A program made the translations under genes and the position numbers. A DNA stretch of 64,000 nucleotides, from NCBI GenBank assembly GCA_964030785.1, contig OZ034979.1, forward strand, positions 7,233,423 through 7,297,422. The letters run 5' to 3'. This DNA is from Siderastrea siderea. Taxonomy: Eukaryota > Cnidaria > Anthozoa > Scleractinia > Rhizangiidae. Each line of letters opens with the position of its first letter. Position 1 is the stretch's first letter. The notes beneath the pieces are model-generated. The model was not told where the DNA came from. It saw nothing but the letters and a program-made list of their open reading frames with translations, and searched no databases. This document shows positions 1 through 11,091 of the stretch, in pieces.

Positions 1-149
1 ATACAGACCACATTCAACACAAGCGAAACCAGATTAAAAATAGCTACTCTTGTTGTTCTCTCCTCTCAATTTTTATTATGATGTAAAATTACCCGGCAAC
101 AACAAAACAAAACAACATTCTCCAAAATTAATAAGGATCCTTGGAGAGA

Positions 150-600
150 GACATTTTGAAATTTAACTTTTAACAAGACAATTTGAATAATACATGAAAA
201 AGGAAATTTGCAATTGAAACAACGACAACAATTAAATCACAAAGTCGATTTCTTGTTCATTCGACGTTTAGTAATTTGTCACAAATTCTTGAATTTCGTG
301 TGTCAAAGCATTGTCAAATAGGACCACTGTTTAATATAAACTGTGAAAATTTTCTTTTCCCTTTGAAACTTGTCTTTTCACAAGGCAATTTTGAATAATA
401 CATGAAAAAGGAAATTGCAATTGGAACAACGACGTGAATTAAATCACAAAGTCGATTTCTTGTTCGTTCGACGTTCAGTAATTTGTCCCAAATTCTTGAA
501 TTTCGTTTGTCAAAGCATACATTGCCGAGTGCCGACAAATTATGATCTTTTTTTCACAATTTAACCGCGCAGTGTCAAATAAGACCACTGTTTAATGAAA
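150..600. repeat. Tandem duplication of about 210 bp
   Basis: The blocks from about 150-345 and 365-600 share long matches (gaataatacatgaaaaagga, aatcacaaagtcgatttctt, gaccactgtttaat). Confidence 0.75.
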
Positions 601-3180
601 ACGGTGAAAAAGTTGTATTCGAATTTGTTTAAATTCTTCACTGAAGTTGTTGATTAAATGACAGTGAACGGCTCATCGACTTCAGGTAATTTAGACAATT
701 TGTTATCGTACAAAAAAGAAGAAACCTTTGGCACAAAAAATCGATTCAAACAGGGATCGTTTGTTACAAATCATTCTGTGTGATGGGGAAGCTATCGCAC
801 TGCTATATTTTTCTGAAATTTTAATCAAGGACGAAATATATTGTTTAAATAGATCTGCTTTCCTTCAATACACGGGTTCGATGAAAACAATTTGTGTGAA
901 ACAAAGGGTTTGTTTTGTGGTTTGTATAACTGGTCATCACCGTTAAAAAAGGCCTTCCTCTAAACCAGACAACAGGTTTTATATAAATAAGTTCCCAAGA
1001 CGACAAAAGAACACAGGCATTCAAACTTAGCAAATGCTTAAAATTTTCTTTCCACACAAATAAGCCAAAAATATTTAAATGGAAATGTATTTTGTTATTT
1101 TGCAACGAACGAGAATAATTTGTCATAACTGATTCGATTAACAAGAACGCAATTTGGAAAATGCCGTTGTTCTCTTGTCAACAAGAAACTAATCAGTAAA
1201 TGCTGCAAACGTGAATTTTTTAAAGAGGCTCTGACACAGACGGTTTGTTGCGCCTGTCAAGGTAAATTTTCAGCAACCAATTCTGTTATTAAAAGAACGA
1301 TGATTTGGACAGCGAGAAATACACTGTACTTTAAATGCAAGCCGAATTAAATTCATTCCAAACCGTAAAGCAAATTCTAGACAACTGCATTTGATACCAA
1401 TGGGAAATGAACGTCTTTTAGCTAAGAATTTGAACAACTGGAAAATTATTTTAAAATTTGGCGTCACCGAGGTTGCAAACTGCGATAAATCTGCTTTGAT
1501 AAAATGTCAAAGCCTCTCAAAAACTTCACCTTTTGTCAAATCACTGAAGTGAAAGCTATTGACGTTTATACCTAGACGTTCAGCGATCAACAATTCAACA
1601 TCGATTTTTGTTGTAGTACAGTGTGTAGGTTCATTGAACAACCACATTTCATCAAGACAAAAACAAATTTCTTCCGAGAAATTTTAATCAATTAGGATTT
1701 CAAACAAAAGACGTAAACCAAGTCATCGAATTGGCTCTAAGAATAAGGAGATCGCTGAACGTTTAAATGGTGGCTGACTAATGAAAAACTTTAACCAAGT
1801 TCTCAACCTCGTTCCCAGGGCTTTTCCCTTGGCGATTTGGCCAAATCGCCAAGGGAAAAGCCCTGGGAACGAGGTTGCCAAGTTCTATTACACTTGAGTA
1901 AAACGAATTCACATCAACATCTCCAAGTGCAGCTATTTCTATGTCAATTTGGCGTGTAGATTCAGACAATTAGCAGCTAGTTTCAGCAAAATGAATTTAC
2001 TTTTGTCTCCCCCAGTGTAACTCCTATGTCAATTTGCTGTGTAATTTCAAACAATTAAGGAGCTCGACTGAACAATGCCCACTTCTGTGGAGAGCATACT
2101 TTTGCGAAACTTCTGCCAAAAAATCAAGCAAATTTGTCCAGCCACCATTTTAGAATATTATTAATGAGAAATTTATCAAAATTCTTATCTTTTTGTAGTT
2201 CCCTCCTGATTCGTCCCAGAGTCCAGTTTGTTGTCCGTTGGTTTTCTTCCTCACGAACTCCTTCTTCACTTAGTTTAGAAGTCTTTCTGAAAAAAGAAAT
2301 GAGCAATACAACTGGTGAGCTCCAATGCTACAGATACTAAGATGTACAGAGAAAAACGTAGTTAAATTTCTCACAGGAAATGTTCAACCTTTAAGCGGAA
2401 TTTAGGCATTCAACAGTTGAAACGTTTCTTACGAATAGCGCTTAAAATTTATTTTCTAGCGCGACCAGAACCTTATTTCAGCAGTCTTCAAGGGAAGGCT
2501 CGAAACGTTTGCTCAGAGCACAGATATTAAGGGCCCAAACCTCTTTGATAAGTACGTCGTTTTTACAATGTGACAAACGAAAGGACCGAAACACTCCAAA
2601 GCCTTGTACCGTTCATACCCCAACTTCAACTTGAAGGCGACGCTATAAGCACGTGTTAGCTTTACCGAGTAGAGTTCCATACCCTTTAAGCTTTCTGGAC
2701 AAATTTAAATTAAATTGTGTCACAGCGTTGCTTACGTACCTTTGATAAAGTTTGTCTAACGACCTTTTCCCATTCTTTCAGGGGCCTTTGAAGTTTCCTC
2801 AGGTTCACCAAACAGTCTTCAGAACTTAAACACATCTTTTCACGACAACAAACCGCTTCGTTTGTGAGAAATTCATCACGTTGTCGTGAATATGGATGAG
2901 AAACTACAGCCAATAGTTGACAATACGTCAGAGATTTGGAACGAATGCTGCTGCACGTCTTAAACGAGCCAATAACGAAACGCCAAAAACAAAAAGAAAA
3001 GAAAAAATAGGAAAACAATAAGAACCATCTCGCGTGCTTTGGTTAAGGTCTCTTGCATAAAGAACGAAGTATTTTTACTTTTTTTTAGACGAGGGCTCCC
3101 ACAAAATAAACAAAAAAGAAATTTCTAATTGTACTGCAAAAATAGAACAACTATAAACTTTGTAGTTTTGGAGTAATAAT
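601..3180. other. No gene seen; minor repeats only
   Basis: Apart from the foldback element at 1804-1877 there is only a short direct duplication (about 1940-1977 and 2022-2061). A half-copy of the CAACCTCG-type end may lie near 3190. Confidence 0.5.
1804..1877. mobile_element. 74-bp perfect foldback element with 9-bp duplication
   Basis: It reads CAACCTCGTTCCCAGGG into a complete palindrome that returns as CCCTGGGAACGAGGTTG. The nine bases ccaagttct occur immediately on both sides (1795-1803 and 1878-1886), an exact target-site duplication. Confidence 0.8.
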
Positions 3181-3359
3181 GAAATGTTTAATCTCGTGCC
3201 CAGGGTCTTTGCGGAATAGAAATCCAAAATTCTGGCCAGTTCGGAGGGCCGCCACTTTGGATTCCAAGCGCTAAACGATCGTGGAAACGGGTTTATGGTA
3301 CACTGGCGCGTTCCCTTTTTTTACCCTGGTGCGTGTGGGTTCTTTTTAATTTATCTTCT

Positions 3360-4350
3360 GTTCTCCATTTGTACCCTTGCATGATCCCCACCGTCCGCTT
3401 GCGTGTTCCCTTTTGTACCCTTCAAATCTTTCCTTGTGTCTTCCTTTTTGTATCTCTACATGTTCTCTATGAACTTTTCTGTCCTAAATTTTTTACGTTT
3501 TCTTTCTCCGTCGTTCTTTTTCCCTCCCTGTTGTACTCGTTGCTCCCTATCATACCTTTTCGCTTTCTGTCGTACTTTTTCCCTCGCAATCGTACTCTTT
3601 TCCTCTCTGTCGTACTTTTATCCCGCGAATCTGTCGTACTTTTTTCTCAATGTTTATCGAGGTTTCCAATGCAGAATATACAAGAATACAGAATATAATT
3701 AAAGGTCATAAATATAAAGCAGTGATAAGAAAATTTGAAAAAAAGGAAAAAAAAAAGGAGAAAAAAGCTATGCGCTTCAGAGGGGAATCGAACTAGGAGC
3801 TTTAAGATTGCTGAACGGAGGTCCTACCATTGCACTAACTCGCCAACAAATAGAAAATGGTGCGAGAAACCGTTTATGTAGAGTTCAGCGAAACAAACAC
3901 GAGAAAGCGTGTATCACCAAAATTGCGAACGAGCACTGAAAAAGCAAGTTATGACAATATTTTCAAAACTTTTTGTCGACTTTTTTCCTCTCAGTTGTAC
4001 TGTTTTTCTCCCAGTCGTACTTTTTTGCTCTGTATGGAAGTCGTACTTTTTGCTCTGTATGGAAGTCGTACTTTAATTTTTGCTCTGTACGGAAGTCGTA
4101 CTTTAATTTTTGCTCTGTATGGAAGCCGTACTTTTTGATCTGTATGAAAGTCGTACTTTTGTGCTCTCTATGGAAGTCGTATCTTTTTTTTTTTTGCTCT
4201 CTATGGAAGTCGCTCTTTTCTCCTCCGTGTCGTACTTTTTGCTTGCACTTATTTGCTCCCTGGTTTGTTCTTTTCTATGCTGTCTTACTTTTTTGCTACA
4301 CCATATTAGTGTTACTGTGCCTCCCTGTCGAACATTTTGCTCTCTTTACA
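3360..4350. repeat. Pyrimidine-rich low-complexity region with 25-35-bp tandem units
   Basis: Units of the type tgctctgtatggaagtcgta followed by ctttt recur at 4025-4235, and diverged cgtactttttccctc units at 3500-3650. The open frames here are Ser/Phe-rich artefacts of the repeat. A degenerate tRNA-like segment (3772-3844) lies between the two parts. Confidence 0.8.
3772..3844 (-). repeat. Degenerate tRNA-like (SINE-type) segment
   Basis: On the minus strand it has an A-box-like TAGTGCAATGGTAGG and a B-box-like AGTTCGATTCCCC at tRNA spacing. The acceptor stem does not pair, so it is not a functional tRNA. Confidence 0.35.
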
Positions 4351-6660
4351 TGTACGATGGCTTTCAGAGAGTGAACCCTTTAAACCTCAATACAACCGTT
4401 CATCTTCTCGTCACTTTTCACGATATATACCATATGATACTAGTTGGGAAAATTTCTTTGAACCTGAAGACATTTTATCTTAAGTTATCAATGACCTCTT
4501 TTACTCTCATGACATTAATGTTTGATTAAGTTGATACTGTACGGAGAAATTAGATGCTTGTCACTATTGGGGCTGAAAGGGCTAAAGCAACTCCTGAAAA
4601 AGAAAGTCAGTTATTTTAACTATAAAAAGGAATTACTTGCTGTGGTAATGCTGTTTAACCCTTTCACTCCGAGAGTCAGTTATGGAGACCTTTAAGGTGG
4701 TTCTAACTTTTGAGTCTGTAGATGAATTCCTATGGTGTGTCCATGCAAATGAAACCTCTTCAGCGGTGCTTTCACGTGGTACTATCTATATTTAAGTTTT
4801 TTTTCATTTTAGACACTCTTGGGAGTTAAAGGGTAATAGTAGAACAATTGCATTCGGTAGATTGCAGTTATTTCACACAATCTGATGGACTGCACTAAAT
4901 TCAAATTCGGCAAACCTTAAAATAACCCAAGCCATGAAAGGGTTTATTTTATACTAGCAACAGAGACTTACTACAGAGTGCAGAGATGGGAAATGAATGA
5001 AAGTAATGAAATCGTAGCGTAACTGTAAAGAGATCGTTGAGAGAGCCGTTAGCTGTGATTTTAATTAATCTTGTCGACCGACATCTGAGTGCAATTATGA
5101 AATGATTTGCAGCGGTGGTAAAGTAGCCCATGCGAGTTAACAATATATTACAGTAATTTCCCTAGGGGGTCCCTCAAAGTAACTTTTATTGTGACATCGC
5201 ATGCGCGTGAGCTCTGTAAAACACCGCTGTAAAACATTTTAAAGATCGTTATCAAATTGCTGCGAAATACGCGAAAGATCGATACAAATTGTAGAGAATA
5301 TTTGATTTAGTCCTTAAATCGTCGCTTAATTTGTATACAAAACCCTTCTCTCCTTTGGCATACAAAATCCTTCGCATAAATTTTCTTTTAATCAGCACGC
5401 ACACATTCAGAACATGGCGGCTTTCCTTTGAACCCAAGCTCCTAAGGTCCAAAATGTTCGTTCTTTTCTGTAGTCAATTATTGGTATAATGAGCTAAAAC
5501 TTACCCATTTTTCGACGGGATAAAATGTCATATAATGGCTTTCCTTTTCTTTGTAATGTCTATGCATTTTCGCAAATAAAGGCGTGAGGTGTTCAAATGA
5601 GCACATATTTGATGCTCATATTGCAAGGAATTTTGGGATACCTTGAATCACTCACTGATCTCTGGCGCGCATGTTGACTTAAATTTTTCTAGTACGGCAA
5701 ACATTACATAACAACGAACTATCAGAGAAAGGGATTAAAAAGGGGAATACAACTGTACATGTATCAGAAGCTTCCACAAAGGGAGGGTAAAGTCAAGAAC
5801 AAGAATAATAAGTCACAAAAAGAACACACAAAATAGACGCTAGGTTTCAAAAAGAACAACATGTCAAAAACGCAACATGCAAGGATATTAACAGGTTTAA
5901 TAACAGGAAAAGAAACAGCTCTTTTCAAAATGTCATCATCATCATATCGATAATATTTGATACCCAATAACACAAGTTCCAGGAGCGTTATGTATGACGC
6001 CGTTAGAGTTAACATATTTTCACGTAAAGTGGCCGTCTTATTGTTGCCAATTTAAAGTAAGGAAGGCAAAACAATACTTTTTATTTTGATAAAACACGAT
6101 GAGCATTTGAGATCACACAAAAGAAATGTTAGAAACCAAAGCGTAACGAGCCTTCTCTCCAATTCTCTTCCCTAAAATGCCCGGGGTGTTTTACAGCAAA
6201 GAATATAATGCGTGGTTTTGCCTTTCTTATAATATGCCGTATAAATTGAAGCAACAAACAAAATTAGACACATTTACAATGCTTTATTTTTCATCGTTCT
6301 CACTATAATCTTTCTTGATCAGATTCACTCATGTACATTTAAACCTCTTCAGTTATTTTACACAACGATACTTAGTTGAAACACTTTCTTCCAGCTAACG
6401 TTCTAAGTTTGAAGATGAAAAATGATAACACACATATTTTTCTATGTTTAACTGTCTGACGAAACGTATGTTTTAGCCAATCGATATCAGTTGTTATTTT
6501 ATAGCCAACCCGTGGATATGAGTACCACTTGGGTCCCTAACGGGATACCAGCTCATACTCTGCAAGCAGAGAAGTCGTGCGGTTCTTTTTGTTTGCCAAT
6601 TTTTGCGAAATTTAACATTTTAACTCACTTTGGGACGTTTGCTTTTTTAAGACACTGACT
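4351..6660. other. No gene seen; repeat scraps
   Basis: It contains a partial TTAA-MITE end near 4543-4590 and one diverged copy of the roughly 106-bp repeat at about 4690-4800. The rest shows no recognisable coding or repeat structure. Confidence 0.5.
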
Positions 6661-6683
6661 GGGTGAAATGGTTAACAACGACA

Positions 6684-6848
6684 TTATCCCCAACTCCAGG
6701 CACATGTTCGCCCTGACCTTGCCGCTGTTTTGGTTTCTCCAGTCATTTTCAGCCTCATCAGCAACTTTATCTCCTTGCGGTGTTTATCTGTCAACTTGCT
6801 GTACTTGTGCTGTATAGTTGTGTAGAATTCCTCCTCTAACCTGCTCAT
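6684..6848 (-). CDS. Unrecognised 54-codon open frame, possible exon
   Basis: It runs from ATG to TAA, encoding a charged, helix-prone peptide (begins MSRLEEEFYTTI, later KHRKEIKLLMRLK). A T-rich tract ending TTTTGTAG lies 17 bases before the ATG and looks like a splice acceptor. I do not recognise it and saw no partner exon. It may be a terminal exon of an unseen gene, a gene relic or chance. Confidence 0.25.
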   Translation of the reverse strand: MSRLEEEFYTTIQHKYSKLTDKHRKEIKLLMRLKMTGETKTAARSGRTCAWSWG

Positions 6849-7521
6849 TTCTCTCGCGCCCTATTTCCTACAAAAAAAAAACATTACTTATCATAGCAAT
6901 CTTTTGGCTTCTATGCACGAAAAAAGGTTTAAATGGTCTTGGGCTTAACATAACGTAGCTGAAAGATTTTCTTTTCCCCCTATCTCCTATCCGTCGGATC
7001 TTCAATAGTGTCATTGGTTTGAACCTGGAAGGAAATAAATCTTTATTCCACATCGTCTCCCTCCGCCCATCGGTATAACGTTGTCCCAGCGACCCGTTAG
7101 AGAAACATAACAAAACGCTAAGGGTAACCCTCCCATCCAAGGGAAAGTAGTAACACCCTTAGTCACTTCATGCTACAGTAGAACAGGGTGAGGTTCCGGT
7201 CGTGTGGGAGACCTGTGGCTCTTTGCAACTGGGTAGCCTGTTCACGCCTGTGGCTCTTTGCTTGCAACTGGGAAGCCTGTTCACAAGAACATGGACTGTT
7301 AATAATGACATCGCAAAGTTTGCCACTGGAATGATAAACATTGAAAACCTACGGTAAGTCGAAACCTTTGCACAAGAAAGTAAACATCGCGTCACATATC
7401 TCTGTTGTCCACATCATGTCAACGTCAATTCGAGCTTGTGGTTTTGTCAATTTCAAACCCTACTAACCTTTGCGAAATGTTAAAGCTAACTTAACCAACC
7501 ATTTGTTAATTTCATTCACAA

Positions 7522-7649
7522 ACACCAAATTTTTCACTGTTCTTTTTCAAGGACAAAAAATTTGGAATTCTCTTCCAAATGACTTAACGCGATCGGAGAC
7601 TCTGTCCTGCTTCAAAAGAAGGTTACTTAATTTTTTCTTAAACAATTAA
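7522..7649 (+). pseudogene. Second LINE reverse-transcriptase C-terminal fragment
   Basis: The frame reading GQKIWNSLPNDLTRSETLSC and ending FKRRLLNFFLNN before a stop has the form of a non-LTR RT C-terminus. Only about 40 residues remain. Confidence 0.45.
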
Positions 7650-7921
7650 ATAATCACGCCCCAAACTCAACTGATTGCGCGTCAGCACGTGATTTATTTA
7701 AAAAGGGAGGCCTCCCTCGTACAAGCCTGGTGGTTTCTGGAGGTCTCCTCGCCTCTCTAATTTAATATCTGCAATCATATAAGCTCTGAAAATTGTCTCA
7801 TTATTAGAAGCCATCTCTTCTCTTCGGTAGCACCAACCAATTAGTTTAAATGTGACAGCGTTACTGCATTTGAGGTGCGTTGTGGGGCAAAGAACACATT
7901 TTAAACCAATCAATTAAAAAG

Positions 7922-8517
7922 TAAAAGTAAGTAAGAAACTTTATTTACGTGTCAAACCATGTAGCTTGGGATAATCCCATACTAATTAGGGGACACAAAA
8001 TAACAATATACAAAACTTAAGATAGAAACAAAAATGTAATAGAACTATTAAAGAAACTGATACTAATCTAATAAACTAGTAGTTGCTAATTCTAATCTGA
8101 TAATCTGATAATCGAATAATAGTCAAATAATAATCGAATAGTAATCACTAAAAAGTTGATGCAAAAAGTGATAAAATCATACAGTTATGATGAGCAGATG
8201 GAGCATCCCTTGCACCCATCATTCACCAGTGAACTTACATCACATTTACGAATCTTATTTTTAAAAGTATTTAGATTTTTTGCCGATCTAACATCTGAAG
8301 ATAATTTACCCCATAACCTAGGCCCAAGATAACGCAAAGAATGCTTACCATATGTCACAGTATTGTAACTAGGAATGGAAAAGTCTGATTGTCTTAAAAA
8401 GTAGGAAGAATTATGATCATTAAAGATATTACTGATGTAAGTTGGACATAGTTTGTGCTTTAAAGTTGGACATAGTTTATGCTTAAAGTTGGACATAGTT
8501 TATGCTTAAACTTTTAC
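7922..8517 (-). mobile_element. 5'-truncated LINE, reverse-transcriptase C-terminus and 3' tail
   Basis: The minus-strand frame at 8185-8496 ends with a typical non-LTR retrotransposon C-terminal segment (VTYGKHSLRYLGPRLWGKL and CDVSSLVNDGCKGC). A 3' region ends near 7922 with ACGTAAATAAAGTTTC. Only the last part is present, so it is a dead copy. A 23-bp repeat (aaagttggacatagtttatg) occurs about three times at its 5' side. Confidence 0.7.

Positions 8518-8597
<80 letters not shown>
8518..8597. repeat. (ATT)n microsatellite
   Basis: It is a pure trinucleotide run of about 26 units, lying at the upstream side of a truncated LINE fragment. Confidence 0.95.
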
Positions 8598-8654
8598 GGG
8601 GTTGGAGGTATAAACTGGCTTATTTTTCAGTTGGCTCACTTTTCTTAAGTTAGA

Positions 8655-8975
8655 CACTGGCTGGGGCTTAATCCTTTTTGCACATTCTCCTTACTGTTCT
8701 CCATACATTTTTTATGGAACTAGTAAGGAGAATTTGTCTTAACCAAACAATCTAAAATCGTTTATCATGACAAGTCTTAATCTTTTGAGACAGATTTTGG
8801 TTGATTAATCAGGTTTAATGGAAAAAAAAACATTTGAAACAAAATATCCTTTTCTTTAATATTAAGACATCTCATCCTTGCTGATCATTTCCCTTCCTTT
8901 CATCACTTGAATTTTTGAACAAGTAGTGACGATGTGAAGAGAAATTTCATGTTCGTCACTGTTAGGGCTTATTAG
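8655..8975. mobile_element. TTAA-type MITE copy with internal insert
   Basis: It has the family's central phrases (ctccatacattttttatgga, actagtaaggagaatttgtc, gatcatttccc, acaagtagtgacgatg). About 115 bp of extra sequence sits in the middle (about 8742-8855), and the ends are decayed. Confidence 0.6.
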
Positions 8976-9640
8976 GGACCATCTGCTAATAGACAACGCG
9001 GACTACTGAAGGTAGATAGAGTGCCTTTCCATGTCAGCAAAGCGCGGTACTTCTGCGTACTGTAGCAGAACTTATATTGATTACGGTTTGAAAAGAGCCT
9101 TCATTCATAGTTGGGAGCGACTGCTACAGGCGCCTATCCGACCTCTAAGAAGAACCCTAGAGCGCATTGGGCATAACAGTATGGGGAAACCTGCCCGAAA
9201 TTTTTCAAAATTCAAAACTTCGATCGAAGTTTTAGTTGGAAAGCGCTTTTATGTACCCAACAGTAGCACAAGTCAGTTACTTTGCTGGGAAAGAAGTGGA
9301 ACTAAGACGTAAACTACAGAGATTAGGACAAGAAATGACCCAAAGCGCCTTCGATTGCCTTCTTTATTTCAAATCGTACCAGGACAGGGTGTTTCTAACA
9401 TTTGCTTTCTAATTGCCTTGTGGGATTGACTTAGACACGAAACACAGTAAATGGATTTAGTCTAAGTAGTCTGTCTGGTACAATCGCCCAGGTGAGATCA
9501 GTCCTTCAAAAGATTGCTGTTTAGTACTTTTTCGAATCATTTTGTTACATCATGAACTCATATAGTCTTCAGAGTCAAGTGAAACAATAATTTTCTGTTA
9601 ACGATAAGAAGTCTCTCTTTGATGACCCGATAGGTCAATC
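8976..9640. other. Intergenic stretch without recognisable features
   Basis: A 93-codon open frame at 9031-9312 has no recognisable motif and was not called. Confidence 0.4.
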
Positions 9641-9644
9641 TTTA

Positions 9645-9800
9645 AGTGTGACCATTCAATTGTAAGCTACTGAGCACTACTTTTCTGCGTTGCTATTTCC
9701 AATGATATATTAACGTGGTTCTACGTTTTCATTCTACGCACGAGATCCCAAAACGTGATCACTCAAATAAAAGCTACTGAGCAATACTTTCCTATAGTAT
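9645..9800 (+). repeat. About 106-bp dispersed repeat, degenerate copies
   Basis: It shows the family phrases gtgaccattcaattgtaagc and aaaagctactgagcaatact. Confidence 0.55.
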
Positions 9801-10538
9801 TGTCGTTTTTTTTTATTTCACAACAAAAGTCCTTCTGAGAGCTACCATCACCTGGACGTTCATACCACACAAATTGTCCCAAAAGCACAAATAAATAACT
9901 GAATGATTTCTATAAATATACTTGATTCAATTAATATTACTAACAGCACTTTAAAAATCACGGTTTTGACTAAATTTCTCAATATCTGCTTCATTTTCTT
10001 TGCTTCCATACATTTTCTTTCTGCTGAAAATTATTTCAATGTTCGTTTCCCTTATTTAATTTTCCTCGCAAGTAATAGGCGATGGTTGAGATAGCGATAA
10101 TGAGCACACGTCTCTCTCTGCGCGTTCCGTACCTAGACCCCCTTCCCCCCACCCCCCTAAGTTAAAAAATAACAAATAACGCTCCAGGCGTTTCTAGACC
10201 CTTTTTGGAATGCGTTATTCAAATATTGTGAAAAATGAAAGAATTTAACCAAACACGAAAAAGTACAAAAAGTCAAAAATCTTTTAACAAACTTAAGCTT
10301 CTATCTCCTCACTTAGTAGGAATTACATAATTTTTTGGCAAAAAGTTATAAATCTTAATTTTGATTTGAAAATATTTTGCGCTTTCTTCAATTCTGTACA
10401 ATGCTTATATTTGCTTAGATCCTATAAATTTACCCCTACACACAAGGGTTCTGGTTTTGTCAAAATACCATTATTCAACGACTACAAAATTACTGCTGTC
10501 CCAAGTTCTTCAATTATTTCTCACCTTTGTGTCTGTAA

Positions 10539-10621
10539 TAGTCTCCTACGGAGCCGTTTTTAGTGTCGAAACGCAACGCTCCTGAACGTGACGACACTAA
10601 AAACGGCTGCGTAAGGAACTA
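10539..10621. mobile_element. 83-bp foldback MITE, TAGTCTCC/…AACTA ends
   Basis: The inverted arms centre on gccgtttttagtgtcg and cgacactaaaaacggc. The flanks tgtctgtaa (10530-10538) and tgtctgtga (10622-10630) match at 8 of 9 bases. Confidence 0.7.
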
Positions 10622-10699
10622 TGTCTGTGAATGAAACACTAAAAATCTTAGAGACTGGGCGGCCGATCAAATGAAAGCTGTGTATGTTTTGTGTAACTA

Positions 10700-10980
10700 T
10701 CAAATTATTTAAGTCTGTGGGTATAATCCAAAAGTGTGACCAGCCAAATGAAAGCTACTGAGCAGTACTTTTGCTTTGGTGCTGTTTATTATGTTGTACA
10801 AGGTGTTTCTTACTTTTGAGTCTGTGGATGAAATCCTAAAGTGTGACCAATCAAATGAAAGCTACTGAGCAGTACTTTCCTGTGGTGCTGTTTATTATGC
10901 TGTACAAGGTGGTTTTAACTACTTTTGAATCTGTGCATGAAATCCTAAGGTACGACCATTCAAACGAAAGCTACAAAACT
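10700..10980 (+). repeat. About 106-bp dispersed tandem repeat, about 2.7 units
   Basis: The unit phrases are aaagctactgagcagtactt, gtgctgtttattatg, acaaggtg and tgagtctgtggatgaaatcc. The array covers the likely 3' end of PIKFYVE. Confidence 0.8.
10891..10896 (-). promoter_or_regulatory. Candidate poly(A) signal for PIKFYVE
   Basis: This is the first AATAAA on the minus strand after the stop codon, about 195 nt downstream. It lies inside a copy of the roughly 106-bp dispersed repeat, and the next copy (10784-10789) carries a second one. Use as the real cleavage signal is inference. Confidence 0.35.
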
Positions 10981-11091
10981 GATTGCGTTAACATCATTTG
11001 TATTCCAACATTTTACCGAATGAAATGTGTACTTTTCTGGTCTCAGACTTGGGTGTTCTTAACAATAAAGGGCTAAAGCTACGCAGATTCC

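Noticed and set aside
3333..4529. Several Phe/Ser/Leu-rich frames resembling membrane proteins
   Set aside because: They are pyrimidine-rich tandem repeat sequence with no conserved motif.
9031..9312. 93-codon frame considered as a gene
   Set aside because: No motif or splice partner, and composition like its surroundings.
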